Shown here one piece after another: positions 28,598 through 37,723 of a stretch of 64,000 bases of DNA (within the stretch, counting starts at the first letter, position 1; each line of letters opens with the position of its first letter). The DNA is from Dryocola clanedunensis subsp. sulfonylureivorans (GTDB lineage: Bacteria; Pseudomonadota; Gammaproteobacteria; Enterobacterales; Enterobacteriaceae), in contig NZ_JAERMU010000012.1 in assembly GCF_016756775.1 (NCBI RefSeq), positions 62,001-126,000 on the forward strand. Direction: 5' to 3'. The notes below the pieces were generated by a model. That model was not told the DNA's origin. It was given only the letters and a program-made list of their open reading frames with translations, and did no database searches. The position numbers were made by a program, and so were the translations under genes.

Positions 28598-29210
28598 TTC
28601 ACATGCCTCGACGGGTTCTCGGCGGGGCGAAAAACCTCTCACCCCGCGCTGCCATGATACCTTCTCTTTTGACTGTAACCGCGTGATTTAGTCGTTCACA
28701 ACTATATAACATGTGGCTGATAACCGCTTCAGCAGGTTAATCGTTTTTTTACGATGAGAATTTTCTATAAATTTGTGATGTAGATCACTTTGATAACACC
28801 ACGTTAAATTTTGGTCATTTTATTGTCACCAAAACCCGGCGATCGCGATTGCCACAGGATCTGAAGCAATACATTACGCTGGCTAAAACTTCCTGACTGG
28901 GCCATATCACTGCTTATTCGCTTTTACAGCAGAACATATCCCTGAAATGGCCCCTTAAACGCAACGGCAGAGATTTTAAATTGGGAAAGGCACGATTAAT
29001 AAAATTTAACGCTGAATAACAATTCTTTCCTCGGGACATTATTCCAGCCTGGATATATGTAACAGAGTATTGCAGAAGACTTGCCTGACGGCGCAGGATA
29101 GTGAACATTACCTGCCGTTTCCCCCTTCCATAATAACAATAAAGTGACTGCCACAGGCCTTCACGCTAATAAGACCCCTGTTAAAGTGGGATGTAAAAAA
29201 AGAGGTATAT
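28598..29210 (+). other. 613-bp spacer between nth and dtpA, no gene recognised
   Basis: No frame here resembles a gene. A GC-rich hairpin-prone stretch follows nth, and a CRP-like site lies at 28774-28789. The remaining 400 bp up to dtpA is AT-rich. It is long enough for a distant promoter and a long leader; E. coli dtpA is known to respond to OmpR. Confidence 0.6.
28774..28789 (+). promoter_or_regulatory. Candidate CRP site upstream of dtpA
   Basis: TGTGATGTAGATCACT matches the CRP consensus TGTGA-N6-TCACA with one mismatch, and AAATT/TTTGA flank it as expected. It lies 422 bp before the dtpA start, so it may control a distal promoter. Confidence 0.65.
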
Positions 29211-30719
29211 GTGTCGACTGCAAACAATAAACCAGCAGAAAGCGTGAGTCTGAACGCTTTCAAACAACCGAAATCGTTCTACCTGATCTTCTCCATTGAA
29301 CTGTGGGAACGCTTTGGTTACTACGGCCTGCAAGGCATCATGGCCGTCTACCTGGTGAAACAACTGGGTATGTCAGAAGCGGATTCTATTACACTGTTCT
29401 CCTCTTTCAGCGCACTGGTTTATGGCCTTGTCGCCGTCGGCGGCTGGCTGGGTGATAAAGTGCTCGGCACCAAACGCGTTATTATGCTCGGGACCATCGT
29501 TCTGGCTCTCGGCTATGCGCTGGTTGCCTTCTCCGGGCACGACGCCGCCATCGTCTATATGGGTATGGCGACTATCGCCGTCGGTAACGGCCTGTTTAAG
29601 GCTAACCCGTCTGCCCTGCTCTCTACCTGTTATGATAAAGACGATCCGCGTCTTGATGGCGCATTCACCATGTATTACATGTCCATCAACATCGGTTCCT
29701 TCTTCTCTATGCTTGCCACACCGTGGCTGGCGGCTAAGTTCGGCTGGAGCGTTGCTTTCTCCCTGAGCTTCGTTGGGATGCTGATTACGCTTGTGAACTT
29801 CATGTTCTGCAAGCGCTGGGTGAAAGACTACGGTTCCAAACCTGACTTCCTGCCGGTTCATTTCGGTAAGCTGTTCGCGACAATCATCGGTGTTGTGGTG
29901 CTGGTTGTGATCGCAACCTGGCTGCTGCATAACCAGGGTATCGCTCGTGCGGTACTGGGTCTGGTCGCGCTGGGTATCGTTATCATTTTCGCTAAAGAAG
30001 CGATTGCGATGAAAGGCGCAGCTCGTCGTAAAATGATTGTGGCCTTCATTCTGATGCTGGAAGCCGTCGTCTTCTTCGTGCTGTACAGCCAGATGCCAAC
30101 GTCCCTGAACTTCTTTGCCATCCGTAACGTTGAGCACGCAATCTTAGGCATCACCTTCCAGCCAGAGCAGTTCCAGGCGCTGAACCCATTCTGGATCATG
30201 GTAGGTAGCCCGATTCTCGCCGCTATCTACAACAAGATGGGTGACCGTCTGCCAATGCCACACAAGTTCGCTATTGGTATGGTGCTGTGCTCCTTTGCCT
30301 TCCTGGTGCTGCCGCTGGGTGCTAAGTTTGCCACTGACGCGGGTATCGTTTCCGTGAACTGGCTGATTCTGAGCTACGCGCTGCAGAGCATCGGTGAGCT
30401 GATGATCTCTGGTCTGGGTCTGGCAATGGTTGCGCAGCTGGTTCCACAGCGTCTGATGGGCTTCATCATGGGTAGCTGGTTCCTGACTACCGCTGGTGCT
30501 GCAATCATCGCGGGTAAAGTCGCTAACCTGATGGCCGTGCCGGAAAACGTCACTGACCCACTGCAGTCTCTGAACGTCTACGGTCATGTGTTCATGCAGA
30601 TTGGTATCGCCACCGGCGTTATCGCCCTGCTGATGATTGTTATCGCGCCAAAACTTAACCGCATGACGCTTTCAGATTCTGCTGATGCGGCTGCGGCTGC
30701 GGAGAAAGCCACCGCCTGA
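29211..30719 (+). CDS. dtpA: Dipeptide/tripeptide permease DtpA (TppB)
   Basis: Proton-dependent oligopeptide transporter (POT/PTR family) in the inner membrane. The 502 residues form about fourteen helices. The POT signature [13 protein letters not shown] (about residues 32-44), the ExxERF proton-coupling motif within it and [13 protein letters not shown] (PTR2 signature) are all present. Translation starts at GTG, with AAAGAGG 5 bp upstream, giving [13 protein letters not shown] as in E. coli. A terminator follows. Confidence 0.97.
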   Translation: MSTANNKPAESVSLNAFKQPKSFYLIFSIELWERFGYYGLQGIMAVYLVKQLGMSEADSITLFSSFSALVYGLVAVGGWLGDKVLGTKRVIMLGTIVLALGYALVAFSGHDAAIVYMGMATIAVGNGLFKANPSALLSTCYDKDDPRLDGAFTMYYMSINIGSFFSMLATPWLAAKFGWSVAFSLSFVGMLITLVNFMFCKRWVKDYGSKPDFLPVHFGKLFATIIGVVVLVVIATWLLHNQGIARAVLGLVALGIVIIFAKEAIAMKGAARRKMIVAFILMLEAVVFFVLYSQMPTSLNFFAIRNVEHAILGITFQPEQFQALNPFWIMVGSPILAAIYNKMGDRLPMPHKFAIGMVLCSFAFLVLPLGAKFATDAGIVSVNWLILSYALQSIGELMISGLGLAMVAQLVPQRLMGFIMGSWFLTTAGAAIIAGKVANLMAVPENVTDPLQSLNVYGHVFMQIGIATGVIALLMIVIAPKLNRMTLSDSADAAAAAEKATA

Positions 30720-30743
30720 TATAGCGGGAAACAATAATTTTTC

Positions 30744-30776
30744 AGCCGTTAGCTTTGCGCTAGCGGCTTTTTTTTT
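30744..30776 (+). terminator. Intrinsic terminator after dtpA
   Basis: AGCCGTTAGC and GCTAGCGGCT pair (one G-T) around a five-base loop and are followed by nine Ts. Confidence 0.92.
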
Positions 30777-30828
30777 GCCTTAAGGCGCACTACCATAAAG
30801 AATCTTAGCGCCATAAAGGAGTTCAGTA

Positions 30829-31431
30829 ATGAAACTGTATTATAAGCCAGGTGCCTGTTCCTTCTCTCCCCACATCATCCTCCGTGAAACCGGTCTGGAT
30901 TTCTCCCTCATCAAAGTTGATTTAGCCAGCAAGCGTACCGAGGCCGGTGACGACTACTTTGCCGTGAACCCTAAGGGCCAGGTGCCCGCCCTGCTGATGG
31001 ATGATGGTTCGCTGCTGACCGAAGGCGTGGCCATCGTGCAGTATCTGGCAGACAAAGTGCCGGACCGTCAGCTTCTGGCCCCGGCGGGCAGCATGACGCG
31101 TTACCACACGCTGGAATGGCTGAACTATATCGCCACCGAACTGCACAAAGGCTTCAGCCCGCTCTTTAATCCTGCGACGCCTGAAGAATTCAAAACCATT
31201 ACCCGCCAGGCGCTGGAGAAGAAATTCAAATACGTCAACGAGGAGCTGCACGACAAGCAATGGCTGATGGGCCTGCGCTTTACCGTAGCAGATGCCTATC
31301 TGTTTACCGTGCTGCGCTGGGCGCAGGCACTGAAGCTGGATCTGAACGGTCTTAGCAACATCGAAGCGTTTATGGAGCGCATGAAGGCGCGCCCGGCCGT
31401 CGAAGCGGCAATGGCGGCGGAAGGTATTTAA
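30829..31431 (+). CDS. gstA: Glutathione S-transferase GstA
   Basis: Beta-class cytoplasmic glutathione transferase. The class-defining C10 (KPGACSF) and H106 (ATELHKGF) are both at their E. coli positions. The thioredoxin-like N-domain (to about residue 80, ending [12 protein letters not shown]) and the helical C-domain with [14 protein letters not shown] are intact in 200 residues. In E. coli pdxY follows; here tyrS is next, convergent. Confidence 0.96.
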   Translation: MKLYYKPGACSFSPHIILRETGLDFSLIKVDLASKRTEAGDDYFAVNPKGQVPALLMDDGSLLTEGVAIVQYLADKVPDRQLLAPAGSMTRYHTLEWLNYIATELHKGFSPLFNPATPEEFKTITRQALEKKFKYVNEELHDKQWLMGLRFTVADAYLFTVLRWAQALKLDLNGLSNIEAFMERMKARPAVEAAMAAEGI

Positions 31432-31434
31432 AAC

Positions 31435-31462
31435 AAAAATGCCCTCGGTTAAGAGGGCATTT
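31435..31462. terminator. Bidirectional terminator between gstA and tyrS
   Basis: ATGCCCTC-GGTTAA-GAGGGCAT with AAAA on the left and TT on the right, immediately after the gstA stop and before the convergent tyrS end. Confidence 0.85.
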
Positions 31463-31517
31463 GGCAGCGTTCAACAATAAGGGTGAGGACGTTAAGTCTC
31501 TCGCCTTTTTTTATGCA

Positions 31518-32792
31518 CTATTTCCAGCAGACGAGGCAGTAGTTCTTCTTACCGCGGCGCAGCAGGGTGTAGCGATTGAACAGGATATCGCTATCGGCAA
31601 AGGTGTATTCCGGGTCGGACTGCTTTTCACCGTTGATGGTGATAGCGTTCTGCGCGATGGTCTTGCGCGCCTGACCGCGGGAAGGCTGAAGCTCGGAATC
31701 AACCAGCGCCTGTTGCAGGTCTGCACCACGCTCCAGTTCAACCATCGGTACACCGTCCTGCGCCAGCTGCGCGAAGTCCGCTTCGGTCAGGTCGCTCAGG
31801 TTACCGTTGAACAGGCTGCTGGTGATGCGCTTAGCGGCCACCAGGCCCTCTTCACCGTGCACCAGACGAGTCACCTGCTCGGCCAGCACGTACTGGGCAC
31901 GTGGCGCAGCACCGCTGTTCTTATCTTCTTCTTCCAGCGCGTCGATCTCTTCGAGGCTCATGAAGGTGAAGAACTTCAGGAAGCGGTAAACGTCGGAGTC
32001 CGCGGTGTTGATCCAGAACTGGTAGAACTTGTACGGGCTGGTTTTCTTCGGATCCAGCCAGACCGCGCCGCCTTCGGTTTTCCCGAACTTAGTGCCGTCA
32101 GACTTGGTGATCAGAGGAACGGTCAGACCAAAGGCCTGCTGCTGGTGCAGACGACGGGTCAGGTCGATACCGGAGGTGATGTTGCCCCACTGGTCAGAAC
32201 CCCCGATTTGCAGCACAACGCCATGCAGCTTGTTCAGGCAGGCAAAGTCATAGCCCTGCAGCAGATTGTAGGAAAACTCGGTAAAGGAGATCCCCACGTC
32301 GTCGCGGTTAAGACGCTGTTTTACCGCTTCCTTGTTAATCATCTGGTTAACAGAGAAGTGCTTACCGATGTCGCGCAGGAACGTCAGCACGTTCATGCCG
32401 CCGAACCAGTCGTAGTTATTCGCCGCGATCGCTGAGTTTTCACCGCAGTCAAAATCGAGGAAAGGTGCAACCTGGCGACGGATTTTTTCCACCCACTCGT
32501 GAACGGTATCCTCTGTGTTCAGCTTGCGCTCAACGGCTTTAAAGCTTGGGTCGCCAATCAGACCTGTCGCGCCGCCGACCAGGGCAACAGGCTTATGGCC
32601 AGCCTCCTGGAAGCGTTTCAGACACAGCAGTGGAACCAGATGGCCCAAATGCAAGCTGTCGGCGGTAGGATCGAAGCCGCAATAAAGCGCGATTGGCCCT
32701 TCCGCCAGGCGCTGCGCTAAGGCCTCCTCATCCGTTACCTGAGCCACCAGGCCCCGCTCTTGCAATTGTTTTATCAAATTGATGCTTGCCAT
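31518..32792 (-). CDS. tyrS: Tyrosyl-tRNA synthetase
   Basis: Class Ic aminoacyl-tRNA synthetase charging tRNA-Tyr. The HIGH-type motif appears as HLGH in [13 protein letters not shown] (about residues 44-55), the tyrosine-binding [10 protein letters not shown] follows, and the KMSKS-type loop is KFGKT (about 235). A C-terminal S4-like RNA-binding domain is present. The ATG at 32792, with GGAG 8 bp upstream, gives 424 residues as in E. coli; upstream in-frame ATGs lack homology. pdxH lies 141 bp upstream on the same strand. Confidence 0.97.
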   Translation of the reverse strand: MASINLIKQLQERGLVAQVTDEEALAQRLAEGPIALYCGFDPTADSLHLGHLVPLLCLKRFQEAGHKPVALVGGATGLIGDPSFKAVERKLNTEDTVHEWVEKIRRQVAPFLDFDCGENSAIAANNYDWFGGMNVLTFLRDIGKHFSVNQMINKEAVKQRLNRDDVGISFTEFSYNLLQGYDFACLNKLHGVVLQIGGSDQWGNITSGIDLTRRLHQQQAFGLTVPLITKSDGTKFGKTEGGAVWLDPKKTSPYKFYQFWINTADSDVYRFLKFFTFMSLEEIDALEEEDKNSGAAPRAQYVLAEQVTRLVHGEEGLVAAKRITSSLFNGNLSDLTEADFAQLAQDGVPMVELERGADLQQALVDSELQPSRGQARKTIAQNAITINGEKQSDPEYTFADSDILFNRYTLLRRGKKNYCLVCWK

Positions 32793-32933
32793 CAAATTCT
32801 CCATGTAGTTACGACTGCACCTTTGCCGGTACACGGCTATTCGCCCGCTGGCGAATGGGTTCATTTCTTAGGGGGCATAGAATAAAACGCCAGCCCACGG
32901 AGTGCCAGCGCTTAACGCAATAAATCGCAGGAG

Positions 32934-33590
32934 TTACGGGGCCAGGCGGTCGATTTTCCAGGCGTCGCCTTCGCGCTGGTATAAAAAGCGGTCGTGCAGG
33001 CGATGTTCGCCGCCCTGCCAGAACTCCACCTGGTCAAAGTTGACCCGATAGCCGCCCCAGAAGCTCGGCAGCGGCACTTCGCCCTGCTGGAATTTTTGCT
33101 TGAGCTCAAGGAACTTGCTTTCGAGGATGCCGCGCGCGGAGATGCGGCTGGATTGTTTAGAAACCCAGGCGCCAATCTGGCTGTCGCGAGGACGACTGTG
33201 GAAGTACTTCATCACTTCGAGGGTCGACAGACGTTCCGCCGTGCCCTGCACCATGACCTGGCGATCCAGCATGTGCCACGGGAAGTGCAGGCTGATGCGT
33301 GGGTTTTGTTCCAGATGATGCGCCTTGCGCGAACCGAGATTGGTGTAGAAAACCATGCCACGTTCGTCGAAATGTTTAAGCAGGACAATACGCTGATACG
33401 GCTGACCGTTTTCGTCTACCGTCGCCACGACCATGGCGGTAGGATCGGCGAGTTTGGCCTCACAGGCCTGAGCAAGCCAGCGCTCGAACAGATCGAGGGG
33501 TTGATCGGTCAGGTCATTGCGGCGCAGGCCGCCTTTGGTGTATTCACGGCGCAGATGGGCAATCTGTTGCAAAGAGTCGTTGTCAGACAT
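32934..33590 (-). CDS. pdxH: Pyridoxine 5'-phosphate oxidase
   Basis: FMN-dependent oxidase making pyridoxal 5'-phosphate from PNP/PMP. FMN and substrate-binding blocks [29 protein letters not shown] and the C-terminal signature [14 protein letters not shown] are intact. The 218 residues equal E. coli PdxH. In E. coli the region also holds pdxY (pyridoxal kinase), which is missing here, so PdxH is the only vitamin B6 gene in view. Confidence 0.97.
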   Translation of the reverse strand: MSDNDSLQQIAHLRREYTKGGLRRNDLTDQPLDLFERWLAQACEAKLADPTAMVVATVDENGQPYQRIVLLKHFDERGMVFYTNLGSRKAHHLEQNPRISLHFPWHMLDRQVMVQGTAERLSTLEVMKYFHSRPRDSQIGAWVSKQSSRISARGILESKFLELKQKFQQGEVPLPSFWGGYRVNFDQVEFWQGGEHRLHDRFLYQREGDAWKIDRLAP

Positions 33591-33647
33591 GGCGTTACGT
33601 CAGGTTATCATCAGGTGGTGCTATTGTGCGCCCCACCCTCAGAAATC

Positions 33648-33971
33648 TCAACTTTTCGACTTTTGCAGCTGGCAATTATTTAGCACGACGCTGTCTTTGC
33701 GGTAGACCGTGGCGGAATCGCCTTTAGACCAGAAAACATAGACGCCATCGGTATAGCGAGCCCCTGAAGCAGACAAGCCCTGAGTCAGAGAGAGATAGTC
33801 ATCGTCATAGACGAAATTCACCATCTGCTTTTCTTTGTTCAGCTTCACGGTAAGCGGCTTTTCATCACACTGGTATTGCAGCGTGTCGGTTTGCATCCGT
33901 TCAACGAAGGAGTTGTAGTAGCTACAGCCGGCAAGCAGCATCGGAAGGGTGGCAACAAGTAGTTTTTTCAT
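33648..33971 (-). CDS. mliC: Lysozyme-inhibitor lipoprotein MliC
   Basis: Outer-membrane lipoprotein inhibiting C-type lysozyme. Signal peptide with lipobox LLAGC (lipidated C16). The MliC domain includes [13 protein letters not shown] and the conserved [23 protein letters not shown] loop that enters the lysozyme active site. The 107 residues fit the family (E. coli 109). It lies upstream of pdxH and downstream of anmK on the same strand. Confidence 0.93.
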   Translation of the reverse strand: MKKLLVATLPMLLAGCSYYNSFVERMQTDTLQYQCDEKPLTVKLNKEKQMVNFVYDDDYLSLTQGLSASGARYTDGVYVFWSKGDSATVYRKDSVVLNNCQLQKSKS

Positions 33972-34064
33972 CTGCGTATCCTGAAGATCTTCTTATCCCT
34001 GGAGGGCAGGTCACCCTCCATTTTCCTCTTAAGTGTAAAGAGTCCGGGAAGAAGATCATTTCAG

Positions 34065-35189
34065 TTAACTCTGATTATGCAGCGGGTTGGCCGGAAATAT
34101 CGCGCCGATGACGCTTGCCTCTGACGCACCGGTGACCGACGGAAGATTACCCGGCAGGCCAGAAACCGTTCGATAAGCAAGCCAGGCAAAGGCCAGCGCT
34201 TCCATATCGTCACCGCTGATACCTGCTTCATCCGTGGTGCCAACTTCAATCCCCGGCAGTAGTCCTGCCAGACGCGCCATCAGAAGTGGATTCCGGCTTC
34301 CGCCACCGCACACCATTAATCTTTCACAACCGCCGCACAGCAGCACCTGCTCAGCAATGGTCACCGCACTCAGCTCGGTGAGCGTAGCCTGTACGTCCTC
34401 CCCTGCAAGCCCCGGGAAAGCGCTAAGCTGGCGTTCCAGCCAGCCGTAGTTGAAATATTCTCTTCCGGTACTTTTCGGCGCCGGTGAGGCAAAGTAAGGA
34501 TCGGACAGCATCTGCTGGAGCAGTGGCAGAACGACTTTTCCGCTGCTCGCCCACTGCGCGTCTTCATCGTAGGGTTTGCCTTTTTGTCGCCAGATCCACG
34601 CGTCCATCAGCATATTGCCCGGGCCGGTATCATAGCCTTTCACCGGTTTGCCGGGGATCAGCAGCGAAAGATTCGCTATGCCGCCGATGTTGAGCACCAT
34701 CCGACTTTCGGTGGGATGAGCAAGCAGTGCATGATGAAACGCAGGCACCAGCGGCGCGCCCTGCCCGCCCAGCGCCATATCACGGCGGCGAAAATCCCCC
34801 ACCACGGTAACGCCCGTCCGCGCGACGATACGATTATTGTCACCAATCTGCAGGGTATGGGGAGCTTCCCCTTTAGGTTCGTGCCAGACGGTTTGCCCGT
34901 GGCAGCCAATGGCCACTACGTCCGCATACGTCAGTCCCTGTTTATCCATTAATGTCTGCACCGCCTCGGCAAAGAGCGTCCCCAGACGGTGATCGAGCTG
35001 CCCCAGTTGGGAAAGCGTCAGCTGCTGCCCCTGGCAAATAGCCAGAATCGCATTTTTCAATGCCAGAGGAATGGGATGGCTGTGGTTCGCGAGCTGAACG
35101 ACGAGATGTTCATCAATAGCCGCTAATACAACATCTATGCCGTCGAGGCTGGTGCCCGACATCACGCCGATATAACGACCAGATTTCAT
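34065..35189 (-). CDS. anmK: Anhydro-N-acetylmuramic acid kinase AnmK
   Basis: ASKHA-fold kinase that opens and phosphorylates anhydroMurNAc to MurNAc-6-P during cell-wall recycling. Phosphate-binding [13 protein letters not shown] lies at residues 8-20; other landmarks are [33 protein letters not shown] and [12 protein letters not shown]. The ATG at 35189, preceded by AGGAGTAATTG, gives 374 residues (E. coli 369). It is divergent from slyB. Confidence 0.96.
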   Translation of the reverse strand: MKSGRYIGVMSGTSLDGIDVVLAAIDEHLVVQLANHSHPIPLALKNAILAICQGQQLTLSQLGQLDHRLGTLFAEAVQTLMDKQGLTYADVVAIGCHGQTVWHEPKGEAPHTLQIGDNNRIVARTGVTVVGDFRRRDMALGGQGAPLVPAFHHALLAHPTESRMVLNIGGIANLSLLIPGKPVKGYDTGPGNMLMDAWIWRQKGKPYDEDAQWASSGKVVLPLLQQMLSDPYFASPAPKSTGREYFNYGWLERQLSAFPGLAGEDVQATLTELSAVTIAEQVLLCGGCERLMVCGGGSRNPLLMARLAGLLPGIEVGTTDEAGISGDDMEALAFAWLAYRTVSGLPGNLPSVTGASEASVIGAIFPANPLHNQS

Positions 35190-35412
35190 CAATTACTCCT
35201 GTAATTCACGCGGATTATCCTGTTAGTCCACCACAAACTTACATGTAGTACGATAATTTATTAATACTTTTTAACAAGTTCGCGAGTCAGCGCATTGTCT
35301 GATGCGCAGATAACACAATGAGCAGGTCGTTGACTGGCCGTTGATGACGACTCTTTTAGTATAATTTATCTTATTGCCCGGAACTAAAATGAAATTGAGT
35401 ATCTAAATAACT

Positions 35413-35418
35413 TATAAT
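35413..35418 (+). promoter_or_regulatory. -10 hexamer for slyB
   Basis: A perfect TATAAT sits 52 bp before the slyB start. A second TATAAT occurs at about 35360. slyB is a PhoP target in E. coli and Salmonella, but I could not find a convincing PhoP box here. Confidence 0.5.
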
Positions 35419-35469
35419 TTACCCATTATGGATGCTCACATGGGCTTTTTTGAAACAGGAGATTCTCAG

Positions 35470-35937
35470 ATGATTGCACGTGTACTGGTTGTTTCGTTGG
35501 TCGGCTTAACGCTGGCAGGTTGTGTGAATGACAGCTCCCTTTCGGGCGACGTCTACAGTGCTTCAGAAGCGAAGCAGGTACAAAACGTCACTTACGGTAC
35601 GCTGGTCTCGGTCAGGCCGGTACAGATCCAGGGTGGCGATGACAAAAACGTGGTCGGCGCAATCGGTGGGGCCGTACTGGGTGGTTTCCTGGGTAATACC
35701 ATCGGCGGTGGCACAGGTCGTTCACTGGCTACCGCAGCCGGCGCTGTGGCCGGTGGCGTAGCGGGCCAGGGCGTTCAGGGTGCGCTGAATAAAACCCAGG
35801 GCGTGGAGCTGGAAATCCGTAAAGATGACGGCAACACTATTCTGGTTGTCCAGAAACAGGGTGACACCCGTTACACCCCAGGGCAACGCGTCCTTATTGC
35901 CAGCAACGGCAGCCAGACGACCGTCTCCCCACGCTAA
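35470..35937 (+). CDS. slyB: Outer-membrane lipoprotein SlyB
   Basis: Glycine-zipper outer-membrane lipoprotein that stabilises the outer membrane under stress. The lipobox TLAGC places the lipidated cysteine at residue 18. A glycine-zipper stretch (GAIGGAVLGGFLGNTIGGGTG, then GAVAGGVAGQGVQG) spans about residues 65-112. The start at 35470, with CAGGAGATTCTCAG upstream, gives 155 residues as in E. coli; a longer in-frame start at 35428 has no homology. Confidence 0.95.
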   Translation: MIARVLVVSLVGLTLAGCVNDSSLSGDVYSASEAKQVQNVTYGTLVSVRPVQIQGGDDKNVVGAIGGAVLGGFLGNTIGGGTGRSLATAAGAVAGGVAGQGVQGALNKTQGVELEIRKDDGNTILVVQKQGDTRYTPGQRVLIASNGSQTTVSPR

Positions 35938-35943
35938 GTTTGT

Positions 35944-35978
35944 AAAAAAAGAGGCCTGAATTTTCAGGCCTCTTTTTT
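35944..35978. terminator. Bidirectional terminator between slyB and slyA
   Basis: GAGGCCTGA-ATTT-TCAGGCCTC with seven As before and six Ts after, serving both convergent genes. Confidence 0.93.
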
Positions 35979-35998
35979 ATTGGCTTGGGTGCGACAGG

Positions 35999-36433
35999 CT
36001 AATCCTGCGCCTGTAGATCGACGATGTTCTGCTCGAGTCGGGCCACCAGGTTAATCAGCAGGTTTAACTCCTCTTCGCTGATACCAGATAAAATTTCTCC
36101 GCGCGTGTGGTTTATCACCGCTTCCATTTCAGTGATAATCGGTGTCGCACGCTCGGTCAGTTTAATACGTTTTGCACGGCGATCGCTTGCGCAGGTTTGG
36201 CGTGAAATTAACCCCTTCTCTTCCAGCTGATCCAGCGTTCTGACCAGAGAAGGTTGTTCGATGCCAATCGCTTTGGCCAGCTGAATCTGTGACTGCTCGG
36301 GCGGCAGCTGATGAATATTATGCAGCGTAACCCAGTGTGTCTGTGTCAATTCCAGAGGTTTCAGGCGATGGTCAATCAGAGCGCGCCAAATACGCACCAA
36401 GCGGGCCAGATCTGATCCTAATGGCGATTCCAT
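35999..36433 (-). CDS. slyA: MarR-family regulator SlyA
   Basis: Dimeric winged-helix regulator that counteracts H-NS at envelope and virulence genes. The wHTH core is [29 protein letters not shown] followed by the wing [12 protein letters not shown]. The 144 residues equal E. coli SlyA. It is divergent from ydhIJK, whose promoter shares the spacer, and a perfect SlyA consensus box lies 16 bp upstream of its own start. Confidence 0.96.
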   Translation of the reverse strand: MESPLGSDLARLVRIWRALIDHRLKPLELTQTHWVTLHNIHQLPPEQSQIQLAKAIGIEQPSLVRTLDQLEEKGLISRQTCASDRRAKRIKLTERATPIITEMEAVINHTRGEILSGISEEELNLLINLVARLEQNIVDLQAQD

Positions 36434-36448
36434 TTCATCTCCTTATAA

Positions 36449-36460
36449 TTAGCTTGCTAA
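36449..36460 (-). promoter_or_regulatory. SlyA box upstream of slyA
   Basis: On the minus strand the sequence reads TTAGCAAGCTAA, identical to the published Salmonella SlyA consensus. It sits between the slyA start and its likely promoter, consistent with autorepression, and is in the divergent spacer with ydhI. Confidence 0.82.
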
Positions 36461-36615
36461 GTTATTATACTGATTTTAGACTAGCGTGCAGGCTTTAAAA
36501 TTAAAAAAACGATTTCCATACTTTCGCTGATGTTATGTAACCATCTACACTTCAATCTTACAGCGAACTCCGGAAAAACGGCAGCAGTCCCTGGTATATT
36601 AAAGGATTATTCCAC

Positions 36616-36852
36616 GTGAGCTTCACATTTTCTGCATCTGGCCTGGCGCTTCAGGACCTGATTGTCGGCGCATCCATCTACTTTCCCCCCCTGTTTAAAC
36701 CGGTGCTGCTGGGCTTTTTTTTCTGGCTAATCCTGCATCGCCTTTTACGGGACTGGATGTATTCCGGTGAGATTTGGCATCCGACATTAATGGATTTATC
36801 GCTCTTTTCACTGTCGGTCAGCGCGGCCTTTGTCATTTTGGCGATGTGGTAA
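36616..36852 (+). CDS. ydhI: DUF1656 small membrane protein YdhI
   Basis: Small inner-membrane protein found beside aromatic-acid/multidrug efflux pairs. The 78 residues contain two hydrophobic helices (FKPVLLGFFFWLILHRLL and LSLFSLSVSAAFVILAMW). It starts at GTG with AAAGGATTATTCC upstream. It is the first gene of ydhIJK and ends 4 bp before ydhJ. Confidence 0.9.
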   Translation: MSFTFSASGLALQDLIVGASIYFPPLFKPVLLGFFFWLILHRLLRDWMYSGEIWHPTLMDLSLFSLSVSAAFVILAMW

Positions 36853-36856
36853 GCTC

Positions 36857-37714
36857 ATGAATTTCAAAACTTTAAAATACTTCTCAACGTTGATAGTGGT
36901 TGCGGCGGCCGTCATCGTAGGCTGGCTGCTGTGGAACTATTACATGCAGTCGCCATGGACGCGGGATGGCAAAGTTCGTGCCGAACAGGTCAGCATCACA
37001 CCGCAGGTTTCTGGAACCATTACGCACCTGAACGTCGTCGACAACCAGTTTGTGAAGGCGGGCACCGTGCTGTTTACGTTAGATATAACGCCATACCAGA
37101 TTGCCGAAATCAATGCCGAAGCGCAGCTTGCCCAGTCGCAATCCACGCTGTCGAAAGCCAACAACGAAGCCAACCGCCGCCGCCATCTGCCGCGCAATTA
37201 CATTTCCGCCGAAGATATGGATACGGCGAATATCAACGTCAAAGCCGCTCAGGCCGCGGTAAAAGCAGCCGAGGCCACCCTTAAGCAGGCACAATGGCAG
37301 CTTAGCCAGACTACCGTCACCGCGCCTGTAGACGGCTGGGTGACAAACCTCTCAACCCGAACCGGTAACTACGCCTCCACCGGCCAGCCGGTCTTTGCCC
37401 TGGTGGACAGCCGCTCTTTTTACGTGGTGGGCTATTTCGAAGAGACTAAATTGCGGCATATTCAACCCGGTAACCCCGCCATTATCGTGTTGTATAGCGG
37501 TCATCAGCCGCTGTCGGGAAAAGTGGAAAGCATCGGGCGGGCCATTTACGACCAGAGCATCGAAAATGAGAGCGATCTCGTGCCGGACATTAAACCCAAC
37601 GTGCCGTGGGTCCGCCTTGCACAGCGGGTGCCGGTGCGCATTAAGCTCGATAGCATCCCGCAGGGCGTCACGCTGGTATCCGGTACCACCTGTACCGTCA
37701 CTATTTCGCACTGA
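36857..37714 (+). CDS. ydhJ: HlyD/AaeA-type membrane fusion protein YdhJ
   Basis: Periplasmic adaptor of an AaeAB-like efflux pair. One N-terminal membrane helix (about residues 8-28) is followed by the biotinyl-lipoyl half-motif VSGTITHLNVVDNQFVKAG, a coiled-coil hairpin (about 80-140), the second half APVDGWVTNLSTRTG and a beta-barrel region. The ATG at 36857 gives 285 residues as in E. coli; the earlier in-frame ATG lies inside ydhI. Confidence 0.93.
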   Translation: MNFKTLKYFSTLIVVAAAVIVGWLLWNYYMQSPWTRDGKVRAEQVSITPQVSGTITHLNVVDNQFVKAGTVLFTLDITPYQIAEINAEAQLAQSQSTLSKANNEANRRRHLPRNYISAEDMDTANINVKAAQAAVKAAEATLKQAQWQLSQTTVTAPVDGWVTNLSTRTGNYASTGQPVFALVDSRSFYVVGYFEETKLRHIQPGNPAIIVLYSGHQPLSGKVESIGRAIYDQSIENESDLVPDIKPNVPWVRLAQRVPVRIKLDSIPQGVTLVSGTTCTVTISH

Positions 37715-37723
37715 GCCCAATAG

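Noticed and set aside
31461..32435. 324-codon plus-strand frame between gstA and pdxH, first considered as pdxY
   Set aside because: It is antisense to tyrS and shows no kinase motifs; pdxY is truly absent here.
35193..35469. PhoP box for slyB
   Set aside because: slyB is a PhoP target in E. coli, but no pair of GTTTA half-sites with correct spacing was found.
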